Source of the DNA: GCA-2747515 sp964427825
GTDB taxonomy: Bacteria > Patescibacteriota > Minisyncoccia > Moranbacterales > GCA-2747515
Direction: 5' to 3'
DNA length: 46,736 nucleotides
NCBI GenBank assembly: GCA_964427825.1
Contig: CAYRUU010000002.1
Location: forward strand, 1 to 46,736
Shown: in pieces, positions 7,463 through 15,706 of the stretch
Layout of the letters: every line of letters starts with the position of its first letter
How positions within the stretch are numbered: the stretch's first letter is position 1
Notes under the pieces: model-generated
Database searches by the model: none
What the model saw: the letters and a program-made list of their open reading frames with translations, nothing else
Told to the model about the DNA's origin: nothing
Made by a program: the position numbers and the translations under genes

Positions 7463-9625
7463 CTAGACTTCAATCACCACGGGAAGCACCATCGGACGGC
7501 GCTGCGTTTTTTGAAAGAGATATTCGCCCACGCGGTCGCGGATGTCATTTTCAATCTGACGTGAGTCCATTTTGGTATCGCGACTAGTCGCCTTTTGGAT
7601 GATTTTCTTGACGTGAATTTTGGTCTCATTGACAAGATCAAAATTGTCCTTGACATAGATGAAACCGCGCGATGTGATCTGAATGCTGCCGACCACTTCT
7701 TTGGTTTTGCCGTCCACCAAGACCGTGATCACATACATCCCATCTTCGGAAAGCATCTGCCGATCGCGAAGCACCACATGTCCGATATCGCCCACGCCAA
7801 GCCCATCAATAAAGACATAACTGGAGTCTGCTTTCTCCTTGCGGATACGCGACCCCTTCTTGCTGAATTCCAAGATTCCGCCATTGTCCAAAATGGCAAT
7901 GCGCTTCTCGGGAAATCCCGCCTCCACGGCACGATTTGCCGCTTCCTTGAGCATGAAGTAGTTGGCGTAAATTGGCACAAAGTACTGCGGCTGCACGGTT
8001 TTGATCACCTCTTGAATGTCTGCTGCCGTGGCATGCCCGCCCATGTGGATGTCCATGATGTCGGAGTGGATCACCGCGTCGCACTTGCGATAGAGGTTGT
8101 CCTTGAGGCGTTGAATGGATCGCTCGTTGCCGGGAATCACCGAAGAGGAAAACACGATCGTGTCGGCCTTCTTGAGTTTGATGAAACGGTGGTTGCCTGT
8201 CACAATACGGTTAAGCACCGCATTGTGTTCGCCCTGCGCACCAGTACACAAGACGACAATCTTGTTGTCCGGATAACGATCAATGTCGTTGATGGGAATG
8301 AGTAGATCCTTGCTGATTTTCAAATAGCCCAATTGCTGTGCCACTTCAATGTTGGTACGCATAGAATAGCCATCCAGCGCCACTTTGCGCCCCACTTTTT
8401 CCGCGTAGTTGAGTAGCAATTTGATGCGCTTGATTTGCGACGCAAATGTGCCAATGATCACGCGCCCTTTTGCCTCGCGCACCAAGTCCTCCAAATTTCC
8501 CTGCACGATTTTCTCGCTATTGGCTTTTGTTTTGATGGATCCCAAACTTTCTAAGAGCAAAATACGCGGTTCGGGAAATTTTTTCAACTGATCATAGGAC
8601 ACTACTTCACCCTCCACAGGGTCGTGATTGATGGTCCAGTCGCCCATGTGGATTGCTGTCCCTACCGGCGACACAAGCGCCACACCCATGGAGTCCATGA
8701 TGGAGTGCTCCACTTCAAAGAAGTGCGCGATCAATGCGCCAAGACGCACCGTGCGATCAATGTTTTTCACACTGATCGTGCGAATCTTATCCGCTGATCC
8801 CGGGTCATGATCTTCCAATTTTTTCTTGATGAGTGCAAGTGTCAAGTCGCGCGCAATCACCGGTGGATAACCGAGTTGTTTGAGAACGATCGGCGCCGCA
8901 CCGATATGGTCAAGGTGTCCGTGTGTAAAAATAACGCCACGAATATAGTGCTCTTTGCCCTTCAGATAATTGGCATTTGGCACAATGTAGTCCACACCAG
9001 GCATGTCCTCTTCGGGAAACTGCATCCCCATGTCCACAATGACAATATCCTTGCCATATTCAAAGACCACCATGTTGCGTCCGACTTCCTCCTGTCCGCC
9101 AAGCGGGATGATGCGCAATGTATTCTCTTCAATTTTCGGTACGCGCGATACATGCTGCTGTCCATTGGAACTTGTGGCATGCAAAATACGCTCTGCATTG
9201 GTCTGCACCTGCGGACGGCGAGATGCGCGTTTGGCGCTGCCCTTTTTGGCTGTGCCTTTTTTAGCAGGCGCGCTTGCCGGGCGCGACGACTGTGTGCGCG
9301 ACGCCGGCGCTTGCTGCTTCTTGCGACTCTGCTGTGTCTGCTGCTGCGATGCAGTGGAACGTTTTTGCGGCGGCTTTACGCCGTCAAGTCCACGCATGGC
9401 CTGCTGCAAGTCACGTGATCGCGACGTGTGCGGCACAGCATGATAGACCTGCGCGCTACGCTGCGGTTGTTGCCCGGATTGTGCGCGCACTTTCTCCACG
9501 TTTTTGCGTGCTGTGCGACTCACTGGACGATTTGCGCCAATATGACGCCGTCCAGAAAGTGCGACATGTCGCAAGTCGTCGCCCTGCGACGTATTGTCTG
9601 AATTGTGTGTTTGTTGAAATACCAT
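7463..9625 (-). CDS. rnj: Ribonuclease J
   Basis: 720 aa; the family usually has about 550. 5'-3' exoribonuclease and endonuclease of the metallo-beta-lactamase/beta-CASP group, acting on mRNA and rRNA. The catalytic core starts at about residue 165 ('NTLRIIPLGGQEEVGRNM'); the zinc motif is 'FTHGHLDHIGAAP', with 'VEHSIMDSMGV' further on; beta-CASP motifs include 'VIIGTFASQIKRI' and 'GHATAADIQEVI'. The first 165 residues are low complexity, rich in Q, R, K, S and T ('KKGTAKKGSAKRASRR'), probably disordered and RNA-binding. A TATAAT box ends 10 nt before the ATG, so the message may be leaderless; no Shine-Dalgarno sequence is seen. An in-frame internal start would remove the extension, but none is better supported. 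Confidence 0.95.
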   Translation of the reverse strand: MVFQQTHNSDNTSQGDDLRHVALSGRRHIGANRPVSRTARKNVEKVRAQSGQQPQRSAQVYHAVPHTSRSRDLQQAMRGLDGVKPPQKRSTASQQQTQQSRKKQQAPASRTQSSRPASAPAKKGTAKKGSAKRASRRPQVQTNAERILHATSSNGQQHVSRVPKIEENTLRIIPLGGQEEVGRNMVVFEYGKDIVIVDMGMQFPEEDMPGVDYIVPNANYLKGKEHYIRGVIFTHGHLDHIGAAPIVLKQLGYPPVIARDLTLALIKKKLEDHDPGSADKIRTISVKNIDRTVRLGALIAHFFEVEHSIMDSMGVALVSPVGTAIHMGDWTINHDPVEGEVVSYDQLKKFPEPRILLLESLGSIKTKANSEKIVQGNLEDLVREAKGRVIIGTFASQIKRIKLLLNYAEKVGRKVALDGYSMRTNIEVAQQLGYLKISKDLLIPINDIDRYPDNKIVVLCTGAQGEHNAVLNRIVTGNHRFIKLKKADTIVFSSSVIPGNERSIQRLKDNLYRKCDAVIHSDIMDIHMGGHATAADIQEVIKTVQPQYFVPIYANYFMLKEAANRAVEAGFPEKRIAILDNGGILEFSKKGSRIRKEKADSSYVFIDGLGVGDIGHVVLRDRQMLSEDGMYVITVLVDGKTKEVVGSIQITSRGFIYVKDNFDLVNETKIHVKKIIQKATSRDTKMDSRQIENDIRDRVGEYLFQKTQRRPMVLPVVIEV

Positions 9626-9635
9626 AGATCAAAAA

Positions 9636-9641
9636 ATTATA
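9636..9641 (-). promoter_or_regulatory. TATAAT box directly before rnj
   Basis: Perfect minus-strand -10 hexamer with 10 nt between it and the ATG at 9625, predicting a 5' leader of only a few nucleotides. The -35 region is poor. Confidence 0.45.
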
Positions 9642-9659
9642 GATGAATTTACGTTGTTG

Positions 9660-9959
9660 TTTATTGGCGATGATACCACCCACCAAAATCGTACGCACAC
9701 GGTGGCGCGCATGTGGTACAAAATGGTATGCTGTATCATCAAAAATATCCAAAAAATGGCGATTGTGACAGATGCTCCGCATGCAACCACCCTATACGTC
9801 CTCATTCTCCTTATGCCAATAACTAATCCAAAGAGCACCGCAACATCCGATGTGTGTGGGACACACGATGTGCTGCACTACGAAAGACATGGTTCTTTGT
9901 GTGATCTCATAAGATCCGTGCAGTGCCGACAGGCACCGCAGACAAGATAGTTGTGTAGT
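9660..9959 (-). ncRNA. Candidate structured RNA or long structured leader upstream of rnj
   Basis: A strong promoter (9966-9994) starts transcription near 9959, but no convincing gene follows for about 330 nt. The transcript folds into successive hairpins: GGTGCC-TGTC-GGCAC, GATCT-TATG-AGATC, AAAGA-ACCATG-TCTTT, ACATC..GTGTGT-CCC-ACACAC..GATGT, and further on an 8-bp pairing GATGATAC / GTATCATC that encloses about 60 nt (near 9668-9742). I looked for RNase P, tmRNA, 4.5S and tRNA signatures and found none. An open frame from an ATG at 9965 lies upstream of the predicted start site and is thus unlikely to be translated; another short frame (9629-9809) has a membrane-like segment but poor ribosome-site spacing. 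It may be an independent sRNA or a leader through which RNase J controls its own message. Confidence 0.45.
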
Positions 9960-9965
9960 CTCCAT

Positions 9966-9994
9966 AGTATAGCACAATGACGCAAAACGCGCAA
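9966..9994 (-). promoter_or_regulatory. Promoter of the structured leader/ncRNA upstream of rnj
   Basis: Minus-strand TTGCGC (9989-9994), 17 bp, TATACT (9966-9971), the same arrangement as other promoters here. Confidence 0.65.
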
Positions 9995-10009
9995 GGGCTC
10001 TTTTTTGGC

Positions 10010-11038
10010 TTATTTTAATACTTTTTTGAGGTCTTCCACCATATCCACTGGCGTGGGATCTTGCTCATAGGCCAGCGCGAGGTAGTAGGCCGCCCAATCG
10101 CCCAGCGCCAACGTCGCAAAAATACGAAACAAAATGTCATCGCTTTCCGGCATGTCCACAATCTCCACTTCCACACCCTTTTCACGCAAAAATGTTGCCG
10201 TCACGTCAAACCGCTTCACATTACGCGGGTGGTCATGTTTGTCGCGCAGCATGATCACATAAAACGGCGCCTGCGGATTTGTGAACCCCACAAACTCATT
10301 GTGATTGAGTTCGGGAAAATAGTTCCAAAATGCGGGCGTCTTCGCATGTTCGTTGATTTTAATCTTCCAGATCATGGCAAGCGATTTGAACTTCGTGGAC
10401 GCATAGATCACTGGTGTTTTGCCTACAAGTTTTTGTGCCATTACTTTGCCCTGCTCTTCCAGATCCGCAACCGCCACACGCAATTGTGCCGCCGTTGTGT
10501 CAAAATCCACAGCAGACTTTGGTAATTTACCCGCATTGACCAAAATTTGCACGATGGCGGAAACAAAATGCCCCGTCGCCACACGCGGTTGAAAATTGGC
10601 GAAAGGAATGGGCAATCGCACATGCGCAATCCCATATTCTTTGCACAGATGCTCAATGGTACCACCCGCCGACACGCCAACACACGGCAATTTGTGCGCA
10701 ATCGCCTCTTCAAACGACGCAATTGTTTCCTCCGTGTTTCCGGAGTGCGAACAAATGATGTTGAGACAGTCATGATACGCTTCCGGCGGCAATGTATAGA
10801 AACGATTTTGGTAGATGGGAAAATGTTGGCACATGCCGGAGACGTCACAGAAATGGTGAATGTATGTCCGCAGAACGCTTGCCGGCAAAGCGCTGCCACC
10901 CATGCCAGAAATCATCACAGAAGAAAAATGCTTGGGCGCATCACAATCGCGCGCCGCAGCGCATCCTTGTGCAAATTGATCAGAGCTCTCCAAAAAGACA
11001 CGACGCAAATTACTTGCGTCAATCATATGATCCGTCAT
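10010..11038 (-). CDS. Bifunctional phosphoglucose/phosphomannose isomerase
   Basis: 342 aa, typical of the archaeal/CPR-type enzyme with two SIS domains. It converts glucose-6-phosphate or mannose-6-phosphate to fructose-6-phosphate. Seen: 'VMISGMGGSALPASVLR' (first SIS glycine loop, about 42-58), 'IICSHSGNTEETIASFEEA' (phosphate-binding SGNTEE, about 93-111), 'PELNHNEFVGF' near 242-252, which carries the catalytic His-Asn-Glu, and the C-terminal 'WAAYYLALAYEQDPTPVDMVEDLKK' typical of the family. It is last in the unit secG - binding protein - isomerase, 34 nt after the preceding stop codon. With the mutase at 3543-4889 it links glycolysis and nucleotide-sugar production. Confidence 0.93.
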   Translation of the reverse strand: MTDHMIDASNLRRVFLESSDQFAQGCAAARDCDAPKHFSSVMISGMGGSALPASVLRTYIHHFCDVSGMCQHFPIYQNRFYTLPPEAYHDCLNIICSHSGNTEETIASFEEAIAHKLPCVGVSAGGTIEHLCKEYGIAHVRLPIPFANFQPRVATGHFVSAIVQILVNAGKLPKSAVDFDTTAAQLRVAVADLEEQGKVMAQKLVGKTPVIYASTKFKSLAMIWKIKINEHAKTPAFWNYFPELNHNEFVGFTNPQAPFYVIMLRDKHDHPRNVKRFDVTATFLREKGVEVEIVDMPESDDILFRIFATLALGDWAAYYLALAYEQDPTPVDMVEDLKKVLK

Positions 11039-11072
11039 AGGATGTGTATTTATTGTTATTTATACAAACAAT

Positions 11073-12821
11073 TTACTGAGCGTGCTTTTTCAACACTCTC
11101 TTCTCTTTAATATACCATTTTTCTATATTTGTAAAACGGTCGTAGGATGTGTTGATCTTGTGCACGGTCATACCCTTGATGCTATCGCTTTGAAAATAGG
11201 CAATGGTCGGCGCAAAGAGAAACACTGCGGGCTCTTCTGCTTTCAACTGTTCCTGTTGTTTTCTGTATGCCGTCATACGCTCCTCGGCAGATACGCTTTC
11301 CACGGCAAGTGTCAGCACATCGTCCATCGCCTTGTCGGCAAACAGCGCATAGTTCATACCAGGATCGTTTTTTTCTTTGGACGACCACAGTGGCATAAGG
11401 TTTGGCTCAAAGCGCATTTGATGCGCATACAGTAGCGCATCATAGTCGCGCGGTTTGATGGTATTGGTTTCCAAATCATTTTTTTCGTGCGACACAATCT
11501 GCGCTTCGGCGCCAACATCCTTCCATTGATCGCGCAACATTTCCGCCGTCTTGACGAATTGCTCCACGTCGCCACTGATATGTAAAGTGAACGACAGGCG
11601 ATCTTGCCCCTTGACGCGAATACCGTCATCGCCGCGCTTCCAGCCCTTTTCTTCCAAAAGGATGTTGGCACTCTCTGGGTCATAATCTGGCTGTTGCACA
11701 TCGGCAGCGTAGCCCGCCACGCCGTCAGCAAACGGCGACAAACGCTTCATTGCCATATCACTAAACACGTCGCGGATAATGGCATCGCGGTTTGTGGCAC
11801 GTGACAGCGCCTCACGCACCTCGTCGTACGCCAACGGTACACTTTTACTTTGATTGAAAAACACGGCAAAGTAATGCGGTAACTGTATAGACTTTTCTTG
11901 AACATTCTTGCGACGCAAGAGGTCAATGTGCTCCTTCTTGTCCACCGCCACGCCGCTTACCGTGCCATCGCGAAACGCCGCTGTTGCCTCATCGCGTGTT
12001 GCATAGAAACGAAACGATGCACGTGCAATATAGGGCTCGCCCTTGAAATAGCGACTATTAGCGCGCAGATGATAGGATGTAAACAAATTGTTGGACACGT
12101 CAAAATCAATCAATTTGTATGGTCCTGTGCCGATCGGATGCTGATTATACTCTGACAAGCGGAACTGCTCCGGCGTCGTCGCCATCCAAATGTGCTCTGG
12201 CAACACTCCCAATGTCAGGCTGTGGAGAAAAAAGTTGTTGGGTTGTTCCAGTGTAAAACGCACTGTATAGTCATCCATCTTCTCTACACGCACCCCTTGC
12301 CACAACAGCCGCAGCTCATTATTGACCCCGACGGCGCTATAGGCGATGTTTTGCACAATACCAGTCGTATAGAGCACGTCACTCGCTGTAAAAGGCTCAC
12401 CATCATGCCACGTTACACCATGACGTAGATAGATGGTGTACTGCTTAGCGTCCTCACTGACGTCATACCGTTCCGCCAAATCCGGCTGCAAGAGACCGTT
12501 TTCATCATAGTGAAAAAGTCCATCAAAGATCACCTGTACCAAACTCTGATCAATGGCGGACGAGTGTGACAAGAGGGGGTTGATATAGCGCGGCTGCCCC
12601 ACCAGTGCACCGATGTAGTGCCCGCCGGTACGTGGCAAGGGCATGGTTACGTAGTGATAAATCGCACGCATCCACCACAAAAAACTTCCCACAATGATTG
12701 CCACAAGGACAACCACAATGATTTTATTCTGTAATGAAAACCCCCTTGTAGCGTAAAACAGATTGCGGGGAGAAAGAATTGTTAGTGAAGAGAGATATTT
12801 GATAGAGCTCAAACTACACAT
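11073..12821 (-). CDS. Peptide/nickel-type ABC transporter substrate-binding protein (SBP family 5)
   Basis: 582 aa. A membrane anchor (hydrophobic 'IIVVVLVAIIVGSFLWWM', about 34-51) precedes the typical OppA/DppA fold: 'ALVGQPRYINPLLSHSSAIDQSLVQVIFDGLFHYDENG', 'YTIYLRHGVTWHDGEPFTASDVLYT', 'HPIGTGPYKL' and 'QPDYDPESANILLEEKGW'. It binds oligopeptides or another solute outside the membrane. No permease or ATPase genes are in the window, so the partner is elsewhere or absent. There is no lipobox cysteine, so it is held by an uncleaved helix. The ATG at 12821 is 17 nt after the secG stop codon; a later start near the hydrophobic helix is possible. Confidence 0.92.
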   Translation of the reverse strand: MCSLSSIKYLSSLTILSPRNLFYATRGFSLQNKIIVVVLVAIIVGSFLWWMRAIYHYVTMPLPRTGGHYIGALVGQPRYINPLLSHSSAIDQSLVQVIFDGLFHYDENGLLQPDLAERYDVSEDAKQYTIYLRHGVTWHDGEPFTASDVLYTTGIVQNIAYSAVGVNNELRLLWQGVRVEKMDDYTVRFTLEQPNNFFLHSLTLGVLPEHIWMATTPEQFRLSEYNQHPIGTGPYKLIDFDVSNNLFTSYHLRANSRYFKGEPYIARASFRFYATRDEATAAFRDGTVSGVAVDKKEHIDLLRRKNVQEKSIQLPHYFAVFFNQSKSVPLAYDEVREALSRATNRDAIIRDVFSDMAMKRLSPFADGVAGYAADVQQPDYDPESANILLEEKGWKRGDDGIRVKGQDRLSFTLHISGDVEQFVKTAEMLRDQWKDVGAEAQIVSHEKNDLETNTIKPRDYDALLYAHQMRFEPNLMPLWSSKEKNDPGMNYALFADKAMDDVLTLAVESVSAEERMTAYRKQQEQLKAEEPAVFLFAPTIAYFQSDSIKGMTVHKINTSYDRFTNIEKWYIKEKRVLKKHAQ

Positions 12822-12837
12822 TACATAACGACCAACA

Positions 12838-13065
12838 CTAGATGCCGTATTTAACCGTCAGCGCCGCCAAAACCACAAACAACACACCCAAAACGACCGT
12901 TGACTGCATAAGGAACTTCTCAAAACCGCGGCGTGTGTGGTAGGATCCGCCAAAACCACCGGCTATGGCGCCCAATCCCTCCCCCTTATTCTGCATCAAT
13001 ACGGCGCCCATAAGGAGTGCGGACACGACAATTTGTGCTACAGCCAAAATTTTCATAGATGTCAC
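12838..13065 (-). CDS. secG: Preprotein translocase subunit SecG
   Basis: 75 aa, normal for SecG. Two membrane helices (about 5-22 and 52-71) around the conserved cytoplasmic loop 'LMQNKGEGLGAIAGGFGGSYHTRRGFEKFL'. It assists SecYEG during export. It is the first gene of a unit with the binding protein and the sugar isomerase, and has its own promoter. Confidence 0.95.
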   Translation of the reverse strand: MTSMKILAVAQIVVSALLMGAVLMQNKGEGLGAIAGGFGGSYHTRRGFEKFLMQSTVVLGVLFVVLAALTVKYGI

Positions 13066-13085
13066 TCTTGCTATTAACTCTGCCT

Positions 13086-13114
13086 AGCATACTACAAACG
13101 TGCGGAAAAGTAAA
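13086..13114 (-). promoter_or_regulatory. Promoter of the secG unit
   Basis: Minus-strand TTTACT (13109-13114), 17 bp, TATGCT (13086-13091), about 20 nt before the secG ATG. The rest of the 259-nt gap to the superoxide reductase holds its terminator and nothing else I recognise. Confidence 0.55.
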
Positions 13115-13238
13115 GAAGTGTACTGTTTCACAGTCAAAGTTACTTTTTGAGGAATGGCTGTATTAATGGTTGACACGGGCAAAAACAGTGTAAGGACAAT
13201 GCTGGTGGATTTTACATATGAGGTATCCTAATAAATCG

Positions 13239-13265
13239 AAAGATGATGGAGTGCCCATCATCTTT
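13239..13265 (-). terminator. Terminator-like hairpin after the superoxide reductase gene
   Basis: 11-bp stem AAAGATGATGG / CCATCATCTTT with a 5-nt loop, 59 nt after the stop codon; the T tract beyond it is short. Confidence 0.6.
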
Positions 13266-13324
13266 TGGTGAAAAATTGTCGCCCGGCGGGGAGATGTCCC
13301 CGTGTCCACGGCGCAGGCGCATGC

Positions 13325-13705
13325 CTATTCGCGCGCCACCCACAAACCATGCAAATTGCAGTACTCATATGCCGTTACAGGCTCGGACGACGTGCAGAAA
13401 ATCGCCTCCGGCTGATCCCCGGGAGAGAGGTAGACCGTTTTTGTCTTATTTTCCGACACCAGCGTCACCCACTCAATATAATGTGCGCTCTCCATCGGAT
13501 GCGGCGTGTCACCGATTTTCACGATGATGTTCTCGCCGTCGCGCACGATCACCGGCACGTGTTTTTCCGTTGATGCATCTTCAGTATTTGCCTGCAAAAG
13601 CGTCATCGGCTGCCCACAGCACACCAACTCACCAGCACCCGCATGGTGCACTTCCACAATATTGCCGCATATGGCGCAACGATAGATTTGATTGCGTTCC
13701 GTCAT
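13325..13705 (-). CDS. dfx: Superoxide reductase (desulfoferrodoxin, two-domain type)
   Basis: 126 aa, the size of class I desulfoferrodoxin. It reduces superoxide to peroxide in the cytoplasm of anaerobes without making oxygen. The N-terminal desulforedoxin-like centre has C10, C13, C29 and C30 for a rubredoxin-like Fe. The catalytic Fe site has H49 in 'EKHVPV', H69, H75 in 'ESAHYIEW', and C116 and H119 in 'YCNLHGLW'; the catalytic Lys48 is present. All ligands are intact. It follows the exonuclease gene by 35 nt and has a TATAAT sequence at the end of that gene (13738-13743 region), so it may also be transcribed on its own. Confidence 0.95.
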   Translation of the reverse strand: MTERNQIYRCAICGNIVEVHHAGAGELVCCGQPMTLLQANTEDASTEKHVPVIVRDGENIIVKIGDTPHPMESAHYIEWVTLVSENKTKTVYLSPGDQPEAIFCTSSEPVTAYEYCNLHGLWVARE

Positions 13706-13740
13706 AGAATTTTTGTTAAGATAATTACACTCCTTTACTA

Positions 13741-14298
13741 TTATACACGATGGGCGTCCGTTCCCGCCAAACGCACATAGAGATCGCGCATCAGCTTGGC
13801 GTCGTCCAGTGCGTTGTGCAGTTTGTAGGCGTCCACATCAATGCCAAATTGTGCATAGAAATTCCGCTTTTCCCCGCCCACTTCGCGCGCCGGCGACAAG
13901 CCCACAGCAAACAGCATAGAGGCAAAATCAATAGGGATGCTATGAATTGGTTCTTTCTCACCGTCAAACAACTTGTGCCAATACGCCATGTCATAGTGGT
14001 TGACTGTTGCCACAAGATGCGGTTCACTACTGCCGCAAAACGCGCGAATGTGCGCCCGCGCCTCCTCATGCGACACCGCATTACCGACAAGATGTGGCAC
14101 CACATTGTCACGCACCCACGTGCTAATCTGTGCCGAATCGTATACCAACTCGCAATACATCTTCCGCGTCCCATCCAGCGACACCATCCCCACGGACATC
14201 AGGTGGTCACGCATGAGATCGTGCCCGGTAAACTCCGCATCAAAAAAAATCACATCACGTGAATAGGGCGTCATTATTTGCTGTTGCATATCTTCCAC
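13741..14298 (-). CDS. 3'-5' exonuclease of the DEDDh/RNase H-like fold
   Basis: 185 aa. Motif I is 'FFDAEFTG' (D20, E22), motif II includes D103 in 'NHYDMAYW', and motif III is 'HNALDDAKLMRDLY' (H161, D166), so all acidic residues and the histidine of a DEDDh nuclease are present. The pattern resembles the small Rv2179c-type exoribonucleases more than DNA polymerase proofreading subunits or oligoribonuclease. It likely trims RNA 3' ends; substrate not determinable. The start could also be the later ATG at residue 9. It lies between miaB and the superoxide reductase on the same strand. Confidence 0.85.
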   Translation of the reverse strand: MEDMQQQIMTPYSRDVIFFDAEFTGHDLMRDHLMSVGMVSLDGTRKMYCELVYDSAQISTWVRDNVVPHLVGNAVSHEEARAHIRAFCGSSEPHLVATVNHYDMAYWHKLFDGEKEPIHSIPIDFASMLFAVGLSPAREVGGEKRNFYAQFGIDVDAYKLHNALDDAKLMRDLYVRLAGTDAHRV

Positions 14299-14383
14299 AC
14301 TATCGTCATTAACACGTCACTGTGTACTATAGCATACAATCTATGCCCTCACCATCATCCTGTCATTTTACCTCTCTTCTCAC

Positions 14384-15562
14384 TCACCGCCGCACCCAAT
14401 CCTTGTCATACGTCACGCCTTGATTGGCTTTGTTGATCAGTGTATTGATAATGTGCCAGCGGCGCTTTTTTTCTGCCCATGGAATCGTGTCAGGGAGATG
14501 GGTGGCGGCGTGCGTGCCGGGACGCGGTGAATAACACCCGATAAACGCCTTCACAAACCCGACGCGCTCGGCAAGGTCTACGGTTTTTTGAAAATCGCCT
14601 TCCGTCTCACCCGGAAATCCCACAATGATATCCGTGGCAAATGTTGCGTCGGGCACCGCCGCAACAATGCGCCGCGTGAGTTGCTCAAAGTCCTCCGCGG
14701 TATACCATCGACGCATCGCCGCAAGTACCGCATCGCTGCCCGACTGCACCGGCACGTGGATCATGCGATCAATAGTGGCGTTGCGCGCAATCACGTCAAT
14801 CAGCGCATTGGAAAAATCCCACGGATTGGAACTAGTGAACGTCACTGTGCGCACGCCAGGTGTTTGCGCCACGGCGTCCAAGAGATACGGGAACAGCGTG
14901 GGGATACGTGTCTTGCCGAGGTGATTGACCATCACGGGTGCAACCGTCCTGCCGTCCGGTAGCACGTACGCCGTTTCGTCGGTGGCAGCGCGCACAAGAT
15001 CCGCACCATAGGAATTAACATTTTGCCCCACAAGCGTCAATGACGTGTAGCCGGCGGCAACCGCGTGACGCACATCTGCGAGGATGGTATCAAACGGGCG
15101 CGACGTCTCTTTGCCGCGCGCAAATGGCACAATGCAATAACTACAAAAATTGTTACACCCATTGGAAATGGACACCCACGCGTGCGACCCCGGCGCGCGA
15201 TGCGGCGTGTGTGCCGCAATGTCTTCCGTCGCGACAATGGTCACGTCGGGCAGACGTCGGGCAAGTGTTTTTTGTAATGCGCCGCTCGGTTCACGTCGCG
15301 CCGCACCAACAATACACCCCGTCAATACCATCTCCTGTGCGTGCCCGTGAGCTTCGGCATACTTACGCACATTGCGCATATAACCATAGACCTTTTCTTC
15401 CGCCATGCCGCGAATCATGCAACTGTTCACCACAACCACATCCGCATCCCGCTCCCTGGACGCTGGCGCATAGCCGTGCTCCACATAGTGCTGTCGTATA
15501 CGTTCACTATCCGCCGTGTTTTGCTGACATCCGAATGTCTTGATGAAAAATGTCTTACTCAT
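14384..15562 (-). CDS. miaB: tRNA methylthiotransferase MiaB, lacking the TRAM domain
   Basis: 392 aa against 440-470 for usual members. Radical-SAM enzyme adding a methylthio group to isopentenyl-adenosine 37 of tRNA. The N-terminal domain carries the second cluster ligands C12 ('FGCQQN'), C48 ('VNSCMIRG') and C83 ('LTGCIVG'). The radical SAM motif is C136, C140, C143 in 'NGCNNFCSYCIVP'. Further on, 'FTSSNPWDF', 'VPVQSGSDAVLAAMRR' and 'TDIIVGFPGETEGDFQKT' are typical. The protein ends at 'KANQGVTYDKDWVRR' where the RNA-binding TRAM domain would begin, and no continuation exists in another frame. MiaB rather than MtaB or RimO is chosen from the N-terminus and the 'NGCNNFCSYCIVP' motif. Confidence 0.92.
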   Translation of the reverse strand: MSKTFFIKTFGCQQNTADSERIRQHYVEHGYAPASRERDADVVVVNSCMIRGMAEEKVYGYMRNVRKYAEAHGHAQEMVLTGCIVGAARREPSGALQKTLARRLPDVTIVATEDIAAHTPHRAPGSHAWVSISNGCNNFCSYCIVPFARGKETSRPFDTILADVRHAVAAGYTSLTLVGQNVNSYGADLVRAATDETAYVLPDGRTVAPVMVNHLGKTRIPTLFPYLLDAVAQTPGVRTVTFTSSNPWDFSNALIDVIARNATIDRMIHVPVQSGSDAVLAAMRRWYTAEDFEQLTRRIVAAVPDATFATDIIVGFPGETEGDFQKTVDLAERVGFVKAFIGCYSPRPGTHAATHLPDTIPWAEKKRRWHIINTLINKANQGVTYDKDWVRR

Positions 15563-15641
15563 AGCATTTCATGCACCATGATTATCCTACCAATGATACC
15601 ACCATCGCAACGTGATGCAAATTTTGTATGTATGTGCCCAT

Positions 15642-15670
15642 TTGCACATTCATCCGTTATGCGCTATACT
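15642..15670 (+). promoter_or_regulatory. Promoter of the 15707 gene
   Basis: TTGCAC (15642-15647), 17 bp, TATACT (15665-15670), located in the gap divergent to miaB. Confidence 0.7.
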
Positions 15671-15706
15671 GCAAAGAGAATGAAAATAAAAATACATCCA
15701 AACACT

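Noticed and set aside
9629..9809. Short frame with one hydrophobic segment (MRTYRVVACG...)
   Set aside because: The AAGGAG is only one base from the ATG, and the region pairs with itself; too little support to call a gene.
9792..9965. 57-codon Cys-rich open frame beginning at ATG 9965
   Set aside because: The ATG lies between the -10 box and the predicted transcription start, and the stretch is better explained by RNA hairpins.
13170..13200. Plus-strand TTGACA near 13170
   Set aside because: No -10 hexamer at a suitable distance and no plus-strand gene follows.
15341..15706. Upstream extension of the 15707 gene
   Set aside because: It would overlap miaB on the other strand and run through a clear promoter.
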